Source: Treponema sp.
Lineage (GTDB): Bacteria > Spirochaetota > Spirochaetia > Treponematales > Treponemataceae
Assembly (NCBI GenBank): GCA_016290335.1
Contig: JAEETM010000008.1
Coordinates: 9,501-73,500 of the forward strand
Direction of reading: 5' to 3'
DNA: 64,000 nucleotides
Part shown: piece by piece, positions 15,001 to 30,000 of the stretch
How the letters are laid out: each line of letters starts with the position of its first letter
Position numbering within the stretch: position 1 is the first letter of the stretch
Translations under genes and position numbers: made by a program
The notes under the pieces: generated by a model
What the model was told of the DNA's origin: nothing
Databases searched by the model: none
Seen by the model: the letters and a program-made list of their open reading frames with translations, nothing else

Positions 15001-18000
15001 GAAAAGAAGATTGGTCTTCAAGAATCAGCTTCTATGACACAACAGCTGGCTGGAATACAGTATTCGGTACGCAGACTTCTCCGGTTCAGGGAGAAAAGAC
15101 TGTAACCGTTACAGTAAAAGATGGAGCTAACAATCCAGGAACAACATCTCGAACCTTTGTATTCGATAATGCAAACCCTACAATTACTGTAAATGAAAGC
15201 ACAATCAAACAGTATATGTCTGCAGCTGGATTTACAATCACTGGTTCTGTAGCAGATACATACAAGCTTGGAACGCTCAGACTTATAGAAAAGAAGGATG
15301 GTACTGTAACAGAAGCATCCGGTGCAAATGGAGCTTTAATAGCTGGAACAGGATCATCAACAGTATTCGATTCACTTACTTCTTCTAACTTCTCTATTAA
15401 AGTACCTCTTGGAGACGTAACTCCAACAGATGGAACGTATACTTATGAGTTTGTAGTAACAGACTCTGTAGGACATACAGTAAACAGTAAGACCTTCACA
15501 ACAACAGTAGATACAACAGCACCTTCAGTAAGTGTAACTACACCTGCAGCAGATACAACAAATAAGGGAACAAACGCAATTGCAGAAGCTAACTTCAGAT
15601 TTGCTGGTGCTTCTACAGATGCAAACGGAATTGCAGGAGTTTACTACAAGATAGGTACATCTGCCCCTACAAATGTTCCAACAACAGCAACTTTGGTTGC
15701 AAGCACTTGGACAACAGCTGGCTTTACACAGGCTACAGCTTCAACAGGAACTTGGAATGCATACCAGGGCTTCAAGTCTGGTGCAACAAGCGGAACAACA
15801 TACGGTGAAGGACAGAACTATAAGATTTACGTATACGCAGTAGACAATGCTGGTAATGTTGGTCATTCTTCAGAAAATGTAGCAGCAGAACGCGAGTTTG
15901 ATGTTGATATGACAATTCCTACAATTACTGATACTTCAACAGTAACACAAACAAAAGAAAGCTTTACACTCAGCGGAACAGCAAGCGATACATACGGACT
16001 AGCAGCTGGAACTGGTGCAATAACAATCAGTGATGGAACTCACACATGGCCGGTTGCAGTAACAAGTGGAACTTGGAGCAAGAAGTTCTTCGTTTCAACA
16101 TCAGCAACAACTGAAGAAGGTTATGATGCAGATTCTATTATTACAGACGGAAATCCTAACTTCACAATCACTGCAACAGACTTGGTAGGCAAGACTAACT
16201 ACATTACAAGAACAGTACTTGTAGATACAACAGCACCTACAGCAACAATAGATTCATTCTCAGGCTACACAACAGATAAGAACCTTTCATTCAACGGAAG
16301 CTTCACAGATGTAAACTTCAGCACTGCAACAATCAGTCTTTACAAGGATGGTAGTGCTGTAAGCGGACAGACAAAGACTGTTACAAGTGACGGAGATTGG
16401 ACCTGGAACGTTAAGAACCTTGCAGACGGAGTATACACACTCAGAATTACAGCATCCGATGTAGTTGGTAATGAATTAACTATTAACACAGCAGAAACAG
16501 GTACTTATAGCAATAATATAACAGTAGATATAACATTACCTGAATCTACACTGGTAATCCCTGATGGAACTGAACTTTACGGTTCAAATGGAAATACGGT
16601 AAGCACAATTGCCAATAACGGTAAGTACTATGCAAAGGCAGCTTACTCAATCAGCGGTGTAATAACAGAAACTAACTACAATGCAACAAATGTAACTCTC
16701 ACTGCAAAGAAGAACGGTATAGCAGTAACAGCTGCTTCAGTACCTACACTTACAAAGAGTGGTGCAGGTAACAAGAACTGGAGCTTCTCAGGCATTACTT
16801 CTGAAGATGCAGAATATGAATATACTCTCAACATAACTGACCTTGCAGGAAACGAAAGACAGTACACAATCACAGTTGTTTACGATACAACCGCTCCTAC
16901 AGCAAACGTAACTACACCAAATGAAGACCTTGAAGGTGCAAGCTCAATCAGCGGTCAATCATACAACTTTGCCGGAGTTGCTTCTGATGTTACAGCTGGA
17001 ATCCTTGTAAATAAATATATGATTACACAGACTCCATTTACAGGTGCAAATGCTACGGCAATTGCTTCTGCAATTCAGACTTCTGCAAATGCAGATGAAA
17101 ATCAGGCAAGCAATAATAATCAGATTGACAAGTGGATAAGTGCAACTGCTTCAAACGGAACCTGGGCAAATCCAAAACAGCTAACAACAGAAAGTCAGAC
17201 AGGCGATCTTAATGAAGGCAAATGGTATATCTATATTTATGCAGAAGATATTCTCGGTCATTCAACAACAGCTACAAGGTCATTCTGGATTGACCAGGCA
17301 GCTCCTGCAATTACAAATGTAAGCAGAGGAACTCTCAGCGGAACAACTGCAACAAAGAATGACGTAATAATCAGCGGAAATGCAACTGATGCAAACGGAG
17401 TAACTGGAGTTGTTATCCACGATGTATTTGTACCTACAACAGCAGGACAACCAGGAGTATCAGATGTAAGCTTTACAGCTGATCAGCTTGGAACAGGTGG
17501 AAGTTTCACAAAGACATATTCTGCTGCAAGTCTTAATGATGGAACCCACACATTTACAATCACAGCAACAGATACAGCAGGAAAGACAAATACAACTACA
17601 ATCGCAGTCGTAGTAGACAAGACAGCTCCTACACCGGTACTCAGCGGTACACCAGATAAGGACGATACTAAGGGTAGTGCCTTCACATTCTCTGGAAGTG
17701 CAACAGATGCAACCTCCGGAATTGAAAAGGTAGAAATTACAATTTCTAACGGAACTCAGTCAAAGACAGTACAGGCAAGCGGAAAAGAAGTATGGTCTTC
17801 AAGAATCGGCTTCTATACAACAGGATGGACTGACGTATTCGGTACACAGGCATCTCCAATTCAGGGTGATAAGACTGTAACCATTACAGCTTACGATGGT
17901 GCAGGAAATACAAATACAGCAACAGATACATTCGTATTCGATACAGCTGACCCTACAATCAATGTAACAGAAAGCACAATCGGACAGTTCATGTCTACGA

Positions 18001-21000
18001 CAGGCTTTACTATCACAGGTACTATAGGCGATACTTATCAGCTTGGAACACTCAAGCTCATAGAAATGAAGGATGGTGCTGCAACAACAGCTTCCGGTAC
18101 AGACGGATATACAGTAATGACATCAACCGGAACTTCAGCTAACTTCTCTATCAAAGTACCTCTTGGAAACGTAACTCCAACAGACGGAACATATACATAC
18201 GAGTTTATAGTAACAGACTCTGCAGGACATACAGCTAACTCTAAGACCTTCACAACAACAGTAGATACAACAGGACCTTCAATAGAAGTAACAAGTCCGT
18301 CAGCAGATACTGGTGACAATGCAAAGAAAGGAACTAATGCAATTGCAGAAACAAGCTACAGATTTGCAGGAACTTCAAGCGATACAAACGGCGTTGCAGC
18401 AGTTTACTACAAGATAGCTACAGCAGCTCCGGCAGCAACAAGCGTGCCTTCACCGACATCTGATACAGCAGCTCTCCGTGCAACACTCACAGAAAGCACA
18501 TGGACAGGTGCAGGCTTCACAAAGGCAACTTCAACCACAAACTGGACAGCATTCCCAACATTTAAGGTTAAGGGTGCAAGCGGCGACGGTATAGAAGAAG
18601 GCCTCGGATGGAAGATTTACGCATATGCTGTAGATAACGCAGGTAACGTTTCAAGTGCAGCAGTTCGCGAGTTTGACGTAGATATGTCTGCTCCAACTCT
18701 TACAGCTGGAATAGCAGCGGGAACTAACTGTATTGAAAAGAATACAATCTACTACTTCAACAGTACAAACCTCACAGGTAGCTTGGGCTATTCAGATACA
18801 CTTGCAATGGCAGGTAGCGGAGCGATAAAGGTTAAAGTTGGTGAAACAGATGTTACAGGTCAAACAGGAGTATCATTGACAACATCAAGCTGGTCAATTC
18901 CAGCCGGTAAGTTTGCAGAAGGCGAAGTAACAACAATAACCTTCACAGCAAAAGACAGCGCAGGTAAGGAAACAACAAAGACTGTAACTGCTTGTAAAGA
19001 TACTACGGCACCTACAATCACAATTACTTCACCAGGTACAGACGAGTTCTTCACGGGTGAAGGAAGCAGTACACTTACACTTACAGCAACCGGTTCAGTA
19101 AACGAAACAGGAATCGGTATGGTTGCAGGTAACTTCAAGTACACAACAGGTGATCCAGAATCTGAATCAGGTTGGAGCTCATTCTCAACTTATGCCGGCG
19201 GTTCATACTGGACACAGTCACTCGAATTCACCAGTGAAGGTACAGTAAACCTCTATATCAAGGCACAGGATAGACTTGGAAATGCAACAGCAACTCCTCA
19301 GCATGTAAGATTCTCATTTGATAAGCAGGAACCTCAGATTGCAAAGACACACGGAACAATTGCAACTTACTATAAAGCAGGTGATACAATAACCCTCAGT
19401 GGTACAGCTTATGATACAAACGAACTTACTAAGGTTGAGATTATTGATACAATAGGCTCTTCAACGAATACATACTCAACAGCTAACAACGGACAGATTA
19501 CAGTTAACGGAACAATTGCATCAGCAAAGACTTATGCAACAGCAATAACCTGGAGCAAGACACTTTCTGCAAATGATTTGACAGATGGTTATCATAATAT
19601 AAAGATAACTGCAACTGATAGTTCTGGAAGAACATCTATAATAACAGAGAACTTCACAGTAGATACAGTTGCACCAACATTTACAGCAGACAACATAGAA
19701 ACTCCGACAGCTTACGATACAGAGATTGCAACATACACATTCAGAGGAACTGCAACAGATCCTAATGGAACCGGAGTAAAAGCCGTAAAGGTTAAGTACA
19801 GCGACGGAACAAATACTTCAGCAGAAAGAACAGCTGGAGGTGGAGCTTCCTGGTTCGATGCAGTAACCTTTGATGACATTACAGGCGTCTTCAGTGCTTC
19901 TGGCGTTAAGACAATTTCTGTACAGGTAGAAGATACTGCCGGAAACAAGAGTGAGTGGATAAGCAAGAACTTTGATTACGATAAGTCTTCTCCAACAATT
20001 GCCCTTGCTTCTTATGCACAGGCTACAAATGCTGGACCTGAATATTCTTACGGAGCAACAACTGCCCAGACTTCAGACTTTGCTGTAAGCAAGGTATTCA
20101 AGATGTCTGGTACAGTAGCTGATGACTGGGGTATTGCAACAGGTAATCCTGTAGTAATCACACAGAAGAAGGGAACAAACGGTACAGAACGAACACTTAC
20201 AGGTTTGACTTATGATGCAGAAAACAAGACCTGGACAATAGAAGGACTTCCACGTGACCCAGATTCAGTTGGAACTACAGATCTTGATACAGATGAATAC
20301 ACTTATTCAGTAACCGTAACAGACAAGGCCGGAAAGACAACATCTAAGAACATAAGGGTTAAGGTAGATAATACAGCTCCAGTAGTTGAGTTTACAAACC
20401 CTGCAGAAGACCTTGAACCATCAGCTTACCTTTCTGGAAGTACATATAACTTTGCCGGTTCTGCAAACGATACAGGAAGCGGTAACGTAGGTCTTGCTAG
20501 TTACAGTTATGCATTCACACAGAGTTCAGCAGCTCCAGCAGCCAATGCCTGGACAACAGTAAACACAATAGACGGTGACTGGACTATAAACAGAAACTTT
20601 GTAAGCGGAACAAATACAGCTTCTCTTGGAACAAACGAGCTTTGCGAAGGTCAGTGGTTCCTGCACGTTAAGGCAACTGATAAGGCCGGTAACCAGACAG
20701 CAGATGCATACCGTTCATTCTACATTGACTTGAGTGCACCAACATTGACAACTGCAATAACAACAGCAGCCAACAGCTGTATTGAATTGAACGATACATT
20801 CTACTTCAAGGGTGCTCTTACAGGTACGGCAAGTGTAAGTGATACATATGACATTGCAGCAGTAGGCAGCTCAACAACATTCAAGGTAGGAACAACATCT
20901 ATAACTACAGACAATGGATTGTCATGGAGCGGTTCAAACTGGACAATCGCAGCTTCTGCATTCAGCGAAACATATCAGGTTCTTACAATTACAGCTACAG

Positions 21001-24000
21001 ACTATGTAGGAAGAACTACTATAGTAACAAAGAATATCTGCCAGGATGCAACTGCACCTCAGGTTACTATTACAAAACCTGAATCAAACGGAAACATTGA
21101 TACTTCTCCAGTTAATGCACGAATCTCTGTAGTTGAGAATGGTGTAGGTATACAAGGCAAGACAGCCACGGTTGACAGTAAGGTAGAATACAGGTTCAAC
21201 GGTGGAGCCTGGACACCTACAGATTACACAAGCGGAACTACGGTAGAACAGGAACTTGACCTTGGAACTACACAGGGTGAAATGACTCTCGAAGTACGTG
21301 CAACAGATAAGCTTGGTAACACATATACAACACCAGCAACAACGTTCTACTACGACTTCCAGGATCCTGTAATAGTAGAAACAGATGAAGTAGCAAGATA
21401 TGTAAACGGAGCATTTACTCTGACAGGTACAGCTTACGATACATACAAGCTTAGCTATATAGAAGTTAAGGATACAACAGACGGTAATAAGGTATACAGA
21501 TCTAATTCTGATACTAATACGCAGATTACCTATACAGGTGATATTGAAGATGCAGTTTCAGCTGCAACAGCAACAACCTGGACTCTTGCATTCACAGCAG
21601 CAGACTGGAACAGTTTCACTGAAGGCAACCACGTATTCAAGATTACGGCTGTTGACGTATCTGGAAGAAGTGCAGAAGCACCTAACAAGAACGTATGGAT
21701 AGATAAGCATGCACCAGTAGTAACAGGTGCGGCTGTTCCAACAACAGCTCAGACACAGGGCTCTTCATTCAGATTCAGCGGAACTGCAAAGGATTATAAT
21801 AAGAATGCAGGAACAGCAAGCAGTAATTCCCTTGACTCTGGAATCAAGAAGATAGAGATACAGATTACAAACAACGGAGATGCAATAGTTGATTCAGCTA
21901 CAGCAAATGCAACAGCTACAGGCTGGATAGATGCAACAGGACAGGAAGACTGGAGTGCAGTAGTTGCTTACGATGATTATGTTGCAAACGAAACTAAAGT
22001 TTGTAATGTATTCGGTAGAGAAGGCGTTAAGACACTCCATGTACGTGCAACAGACGAATCAGGACTTACAAGCACTGTATTTACAAAGAACTTTGTATAC
22101 GATAAGGCTGCTCCGTCCCTTTCTGTTTCAACATATACTCCAGAAGGTGGTTCAGCACTTGATATAAGTTCTACAGATAATGAACCTATATTCAATGTAA
22201 ACGGAAACTTTGCATTGAGTGGTAGTGCATCAGATACAAACGGTGTAAAACAGGTAGTAATTACTCAGAAGGTTACACAGCTGGATGCGAATAATCAACC
22301 AGTATTGGATGATAATGATAACCCTGTAATAATATCAACAGATATAGAAACTCTTGACGGTAACGGTGCAACCACATTCAACTGGTCTACAAATACAGGA
22401 ACAGGTAAAGGACTTCCTCGAAATCCTACAACTAACGTAGCATCAACAGGAAATGCACTTACATCAGGTATTTACACTTATACGGTAACCGTAACAGATG
22501 TGGCTGGAAATGAATCAATCACAGAAGCTACAGCAAAAACAGCTTCAAAGACTGTAAAGGCAACAATCGATAAGACAGCACCTACAGTAGCAATTACAAA
22601 TCCTGCTAATGAAAATGCTAATACAGGCTTGAACGCAATAAGCGTTGTAAACAACAGATTTGCTGGAACAGCTTCAGATAACCATGAAGGTGCAACAGAC
22701 GTTGAAGCAGTATGGTATAAGATTGTAGGCCAGACTGCTGCAAATCCTGCTGCTCCACCTGCAAACACAACACAAGACAGTGCTTGGACAGGTCTTGGAT
22801 TCACAAGGGCTTCTAATACTACAAACTGGTTCTTCTCACAGGCATTCAAGGCTAAGGGAGCTACAGGTGACGGACTTGAAGAAGGACAGTACAAGGTAGT
22901 AGTTTACGCAGTAGACGCCGCTGGTAACGTTTCAAGTGCAGCTTCTCAGAAATTCGACGTAGATATGGCTGCTCCGGAAATTGAAACTAAACTTGATAAT
23001 ACAGTACTTGCTGAAAGTATGACTCAGACTAAGACTGGTGCATACGAGTTCAAGTATAAAGTAACTGAATCTTACGGACTTGCAGCTAATAATCCTGTTG
23101 TAACAATACGTAAAGATAATGTAGAGTTGACTTCTGGAACAGACTTCAGCGAAACTGTTGATGGTGATTATAAAGTAATAACAATCACTAACCACACAGA
23201 TGGCCTCTACGAATACACAATCTCTGCAACTGACTTGGTTGGCAAGAATAGTACAATCAGACGTAACATCCTGCTTGATACAACACCTCCAACGCTCACC
23301 GTAACATCTCCTGATTTATCAGGTTACCAGAACTCAACAAGCGTTAAGGTAAACGGTTCTTCAGAAGATAAGTCTGGAACACATGCGGTATGGTATTCAT
23401 TTGGTGCCGCAGACATGCCTAGTTTACCAGAAGGTGACAAAAAGGCTAATTGGAGTGCAGAGAGTAAATGGACTGATGATACTTGGACAGGATGGAAAAA
23501 GGCAAGCGGTACAACAAGCTGGAGCTTCACAGTAACTGGTGTAGAAGGTACAGATAAGAACCTCTATATTGCCGCAGTTGATACAAACGGTGCGGTAACT
23601 ACAACTGGTGCAATCTCAGCTCTTGTAAAGGTTGACGTAACTAACCCAACACTCACAGAAACAGGTATTGGTGCCGGAACTCAATACACGAATGTTAATT
23701 ATACATTGAGTGGAAAAGTAAGAGATAGCGAATCTGGACTCAAGACATCTCCAGTAATGATTAATGGAAATACTGTAACAGATATTACGCTTAGCACTGA
23801 TCAAAATGATCCTCAAGGAACTTATATTTGGAATTACCCAATAGAAGTAACTTCTAGTACAGCTGAACAACAATATAATTATGAAATCACAGCAGAAGAC
23901 AACTCTGGTCGAGTATCAACTCTTACAAGAACAGTTGTATTCGATAAGACAGATCCAACAGTAGCAACAAAGGCTATCGGAACAGTAGCAGATGGTGTTA

Positions 24001-27000
24001 AGAAGACAATTGGTACAGCAGACTGGTACAATACAACTCAGATTCCTGTAACAATAACAGGAAATGACAACCTTTCTGGTGTATCTTACATTGAATGTTC
24101 AACAGACTGGGATTCAACAGCTCAGGATGTAAACAACGGTAACTGGACAACACTCAGCCGAAGCGGTTCTAACTACGTTGGTCAGATTTCTTGCACAACC
24201 CAGGGAACAAACACAATCTATATCCGCGTAACAGACCAGGCTGGTAATGCAAGTACTCCGTCTAGTGCGGAATCTATTACAGTTAAGGTTGATACTGCTG
24301 CTCCAACAACATTTGAATTGGTAAGCGACAACGTATCTGCAACAGGTGTAAATCTTATTCATGGACGTGACCCAATTACGTTCACGTTCACAGTAGCAGA
24401 TAATACAAACGGAAGTGGAATTGCCGCAACAAATGGTGTGGTTCTTACAAGTGGACTTAAAGCTGGAGTAGGTACAATCACAGCAACACCAACTGCAAAT
24501 GCTAATGAATACACAATTACAATCCCTGCAGCTAAGTTGCCAACAACAGAAGACACTCCAATAAATGTAGTTATTACAGCTAAGGATGAGTTTGACCATG
24601 CTACATTATTCACTGCATTCCAGCTGCAGATGGATAACACTTATCCAAGTGCAATTGTCAATGCTATTGATGATGCCGACAAGACTACAACAGGTGTAAC
24701 AGAAGTAAACGGTACTATTACAGTAAGCGGAACAACTTCAGATACCAACACAATCACAGCGGTTAAGCTGCAGTATCAAACTTCTGCAAACGGAACCTCT
24801 GGTTGGAGTGACTGGACAGATTATACAGCAAGTGACCGTCAGGGTACATTGTACAACTGGAACTATAGTATTGATACAACAGCAAGTCCATTCTCTGACA
24901 ACACTTATGTACGCTTCCGTGCAGTTGCAACAGATAGAGCTGGCAACATGGGTAACACAGGTACAACAACTCAGTACAGTGCTGATGATGCAACAAATAA
25001 TCAGATGGTTAAGATTTCTCAATACACAGACAGACCTGTAATAAGGTTCACAAACATCACTCTTGGAACATCAACTATCTGGCTTAAGAACAGTAATACA
25101 ATCTATGGACTTATCAGCGATGATGACGGTGATGTAACAGACCTTTACTATATGTCTAAGCTTTCTACAGAAGCAAACTGGCCATCAACATGGACAGAAT
25201 TGACTCCTGTTGCAGGAAGCGGTTACTTTGAGATTACAGATGTTCCTGACGGACAGAATACAATCCGCTTTAAGACAACAGATAAGAAAAACAAACTGTT
25301 CCAGACAGATACATCTGCAAGTCCTGTCACGCTCAATGAACCAATACTTTCTGACGGTACTAACAAGCTTGACGGACTTACAGGCAGTGCAACAGTTGAG
25401 CTTACACTTAAGGTTGATAAGACATCTCCAGTTATTCAGAATGCTAAGTTCCAGATTTACAACACAGATTTGGAAACTCCTGCATGGGGAAGCTTTGTAA
25501 GAAATGAAACAACTTATGAAATGGTATGGACTGCAAATGAATGGAGTACAAGTCTTTCAACTCTTGGTGGTAAGTATACTAAGTTCAAGATGAAGCTTGA
25601 AGCTAAAGACCAGAACGGTGTTCAGAGTGTAACTTCAACATTCAATAGCGGAACACCAGCATTCTCTTGTGCAGTTGCAAATCCTGTTGCAGATGACCAG
25701 TGGCATGAATGGGCTACAGTTGAAATAGTTATACCAGACAGAGAAAGTGTAACTCATCAGGTAATGCCATTTGCTATCACAATTACTGATGGTGCAGGAC
25801 TTACACGCGAAGAATCTGTACAGGTAGAAGTAGATAACTCTGCTCCTGAAATTACAATCACAGAACCTTCTAGTCTGATTGGTACAAATGAAACAATGCG
25901 CGGTAATATTTCTACAACACATGCTGACGAAAGCCGTGAAACCAAGCTCTACTATGCAGTATCTAGGGCACCTCAGGATGAAACTCTTGCAGCTAACTAT
26001 GATCCAACTGAGGATTATAAACCTCGTGATGACGGTTATATAAGATATGAAAATGAAAATGGTACAGGTGATGTTATTGCAACACGATGGACGGAAATCC
26101 AAGGTCTTACAACACAGCTTAACTGGTTCGTATACTTTGATGACCGTAAAGATTCTGAAGATGTAAATCGATATGCAACTGATCATACAGCAAGGTTCGC
26201 TAAATACCTTACAGAAGATTATCTTGGTATAACAACAAATGAAGCTCTTGCTAGTTCTGATGAAGATACCCAGTATAATACTGTAACGTATGTTTACTTC
26301 TGGATTAGGGCTATTGACTCAACAGGTAATCCATCTTATGCATACAAGAGACTTAAGATTGACCCACAAGGAGACAGACCACAGGTTAGTATTATTTATC
26401 CTGCTAACGTAAATAATACGGCACCTATTCTTGGTGGTTCTATAAGAGTCAGCGGAACAGCAACAGATAATGAACAGGCTAAGAATGTATGGATTCAGAT
26501 AGATAAGGATAATGATGGAACATTCGACAAAGCCGATTTGGCATTCTTGAATACCGTTGATGAAAATGATTCTACTAAGAGAAAATACAACTATAAGCTT
26601 GGTAAGATAAGTACTAATACCGAAAAGACCTGGACTGAAATTAATACAATTGTTACTGATAATTCAATTACAGATGTAACTGATTACGGTATTATGGTAC
26701 CAGTACAGGGTGGTTCAAGCTGGTTTGTAAACATCAATGAGCAGAATGAGTATTCACCAGTTAGTGGTGAAACTACATTAAAGCTTATAGCGTATGCAAC
26801 AGATGAAACTGGTACTGGTGATAATAAGAAGATTAATAAGTCTTTACCAGTACAACAGGTAATCAAGCTTAATTCCGATAATCCTATATTCAGACAGGTA
26901 TCATTGAAGCTTGTACAGTACGAAACAAGTTCTGGTTCAGGTGTAGCATGTACAGATGGTTCTGTAAGTACTGGTACAATAGCAAATACAATGGACTATA

Positions 27001-30000
27001 CTGATGGAATGAGTATAAAAGGTATCTGGTTTATAACAGGTGAGGTATATCATTCTGCTGGTATTAAAGCAACTCAGATTGGTGGTGTAAATAAAACTAG
27101 TAGTCTTGGTGAAGATTATACTGGAACAGGTGCTGATGTAGGAATCAAGCTTGAACCTGCAACAATTGAAGGATATACAAATAACTACAAGTTCCAGATT
27201 CCAATAGGAAACAATACAGAAGATGCAGTAGGAACTATTTCAAAAGAAATAAGAGTTACTGCTAATACTGAAGTTGATCGTTCTGCTTCAAAAACCTTTA
27301 CTGTAAAATACGATAACAAACCTCCTGTAATTAAAACAACCGGTACAAATGTCAGCTTAAGTGAAAGTATCGCAGACAGTAGTGGCTTCTTTACATTTGG
27401 TGCAGTAGCTACAGAGGATAACGTAAACAATGTAGCTCAATCTGGTGTTGAAAGAATTGCATTCTACTTTACTCGTGATATGGATTACAACATTAAGGAT
27501 ATTGATGATTCTAATAATCCAATTTACGGTTCACATAGTGGAACTGCAACACAGACACACGACCTGTTTGATGTAATGATTAAGAACGAGAACCGAGATA
27601 CTCTTGACCCTGCAAGTGGTAACATGATAATTGATTATGCTACGACAGGAACATTCAATACTGATACAGGCGTATTTACTCCTACTGGTGGTATTCAGAC
27701 TGGTTATGTATACGAAGACGGCTTAATCTGGCAGAAGGTAACAGGTGCAACAGTATCCCTTAACTCCGTTACATTGGCTAGTGTTGGTAAGAATGTACAC
27801 AAAGGTGGACTTGCAAAGGTAAACGGTGCATTCTATAAGATTACTGGTACAAACGCAACTACGGTTACTCTTTCTGGTAATCCTGGTGATACAGAAGAAA
27901 ATGAAACCGCAACTATTCTCTTTGCTATTGCAAACATCGTAGACATTTCTGATAAGATTGGTACTGATACATTAGGATCTACGGATAATGGATATGGAAC
28001 ATATGGTTTCGGTTATTATGTAAATAACACTTCTGATGACGGAGACTTAATGATTGAATCATTCAACAAGCAGGGAACTGACTGGATTTGGGATGCAACA
28101 ATCAAGTCAACCAACCTTCCAGATGGTCCTATCACTCTGCATATTGTTGCAATAGATGGAGCTGGTAACACAGCAAGCTATGCTTACACAGCAACAGTAC
28201 AGAACAATGGTCCTCGTATTGCAGGTATTAAGATTGGTAATGACGAAAACGGTAATAATGTAATAGATAATGAAGAGTTCATTACAGATTATTCAGGCTT
28301 CTATGTAAATGGTAAGCGTGGTAATCAGGAAATGCATACAGTAACATTACCAGAAATTACAACGGATGCTAATTCAGGAAATCAGATTATCACTTCTGCA
28401 ATTAAGGCAAAGGGTCTGGTAGAAATCCAGCCAGAGATTGTCGGTGGTAACGGTGCCCTTAAGTATACTTATAGTGCATTCAAGAGAAATGCCGGTAATA
28501 CAGCTTGGAATACAGAAGCAACTTATAATATAACTACTCCAATATCTCTTGGTACAGGTAAACCGGTTTCTTCAGATGATAGTAATCCTGTATACGCAGA
28601 TCTTAATTATGATTCAACTCTTGGACGTAGAAAAGGTATTATTCTTACAGTTGCAGACTTTGTACAGCATAGTCTTAGTGGAAACAAAGACAAGTTTGTA
28701 TTCACAATTGGTGACAATACACCGGCAGCTACAAGCGGAGGTAACCCACAGAGTGCAACTTTGAATGTAATTATGGACGTTGTAGTTGGAGATACTAATT
28801 CAGCCCAGAACTACATCCTGCCGTTCTACTGGAAGAAGAAGGCTGGAAGTACTACTGAGGTTGTTTCAAGCCTGTTCAGGAACTCTCGTGAACAGGGTCA
28901 TATTGAACTTCCTAAGGACTGGGTATACTCTAAGTTCTACAGACCTTACGATCCAGACGATACAATTGATACAATTCATCTGTTCGACCAGGATCCTAAG
29001 GTTTCCGGTAAGATTAAGATTGAAGGTGTTGCACACGATGATGTATTGCTTGAGGATATTAAGCTTACTCTCAACAAAGCCTTCACAGGATTTACTGCTG
29101 ATACAGAAGTTACAATTGCATCTTACAGCAACGGAACCTGGACTTATCCTGTAACTGGAACTCAGCTTACGGATGAAGCAAACGGAACTATCAATGCAAC
29201 AACTGGCTGGTCTGTAAACATTTCTAAGGCAACTTATGGTGACTTACTGGCAACTGGCCTGATTACTTCTATTCCGACATACATACGCAACAATGAAGAA
29301 GTTCCATTTGAAGAGGATGATGAAGTTCCTTATGCATCACAGAATTACGGTCACGTAGTACACTGGACATTGTATCTTGATACAGCTTCACTTGGTACAA
29401 TTGCTGCAACCGACGTTGCTGTCACAGCAACAGCAAGCGACCGCGGTAACCCAACTTGGAATTCTTCTACAAGTGCAGTTGATTACACATCAAATGCTGC
29501 TGTGGTTACAAATGATGCAACTGGTTACACTGGTGCGGTAACAAAGAATGGCAATGAAATTGCTGTAGGTGACCTCACAGGCAAGCTCAAGATGGATGTT
29601 GTTCCGTATATTACTAAGGTTACGACAGCACTTGCTGGTAAGCTTAAGTCAAGTATTAAGGCGGCTTACTCACGAACAGCACTTGGTCACTATATTGCAA
29701 GAAGTACAGAATCTATTACAATTACAGGTTTCAACCTTGGTGATAATGGAACTTATAAGCCTGAATATGGTAGTACTGCCCTTACTGGAAGTACTGGAAC
29801 AACTGTATCACTTGCAGCAAGTAACATTACAACTTCTGGTGAAGTTTCTCTTACTGTAAACAGTATAGAAACTCTCAACAACAAGAATAACAACAACTCA
29901 AGCGGACATACTGAAGTTACAATTACTGAAGGCAGCTCTTACAATGATAAAAACAACTATGCATATAACCGAATGCCAAACCGAACAAGCAATAACCTGC

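Noticed and set aside
3750..22583. Tandem repeats as a CRISPR array or as a mini-satellite
   Set aside because: The repeat units are protein-coding Ig domains of about 300 bases with one continuous frame; there are no short identical repeats with unique spacers.
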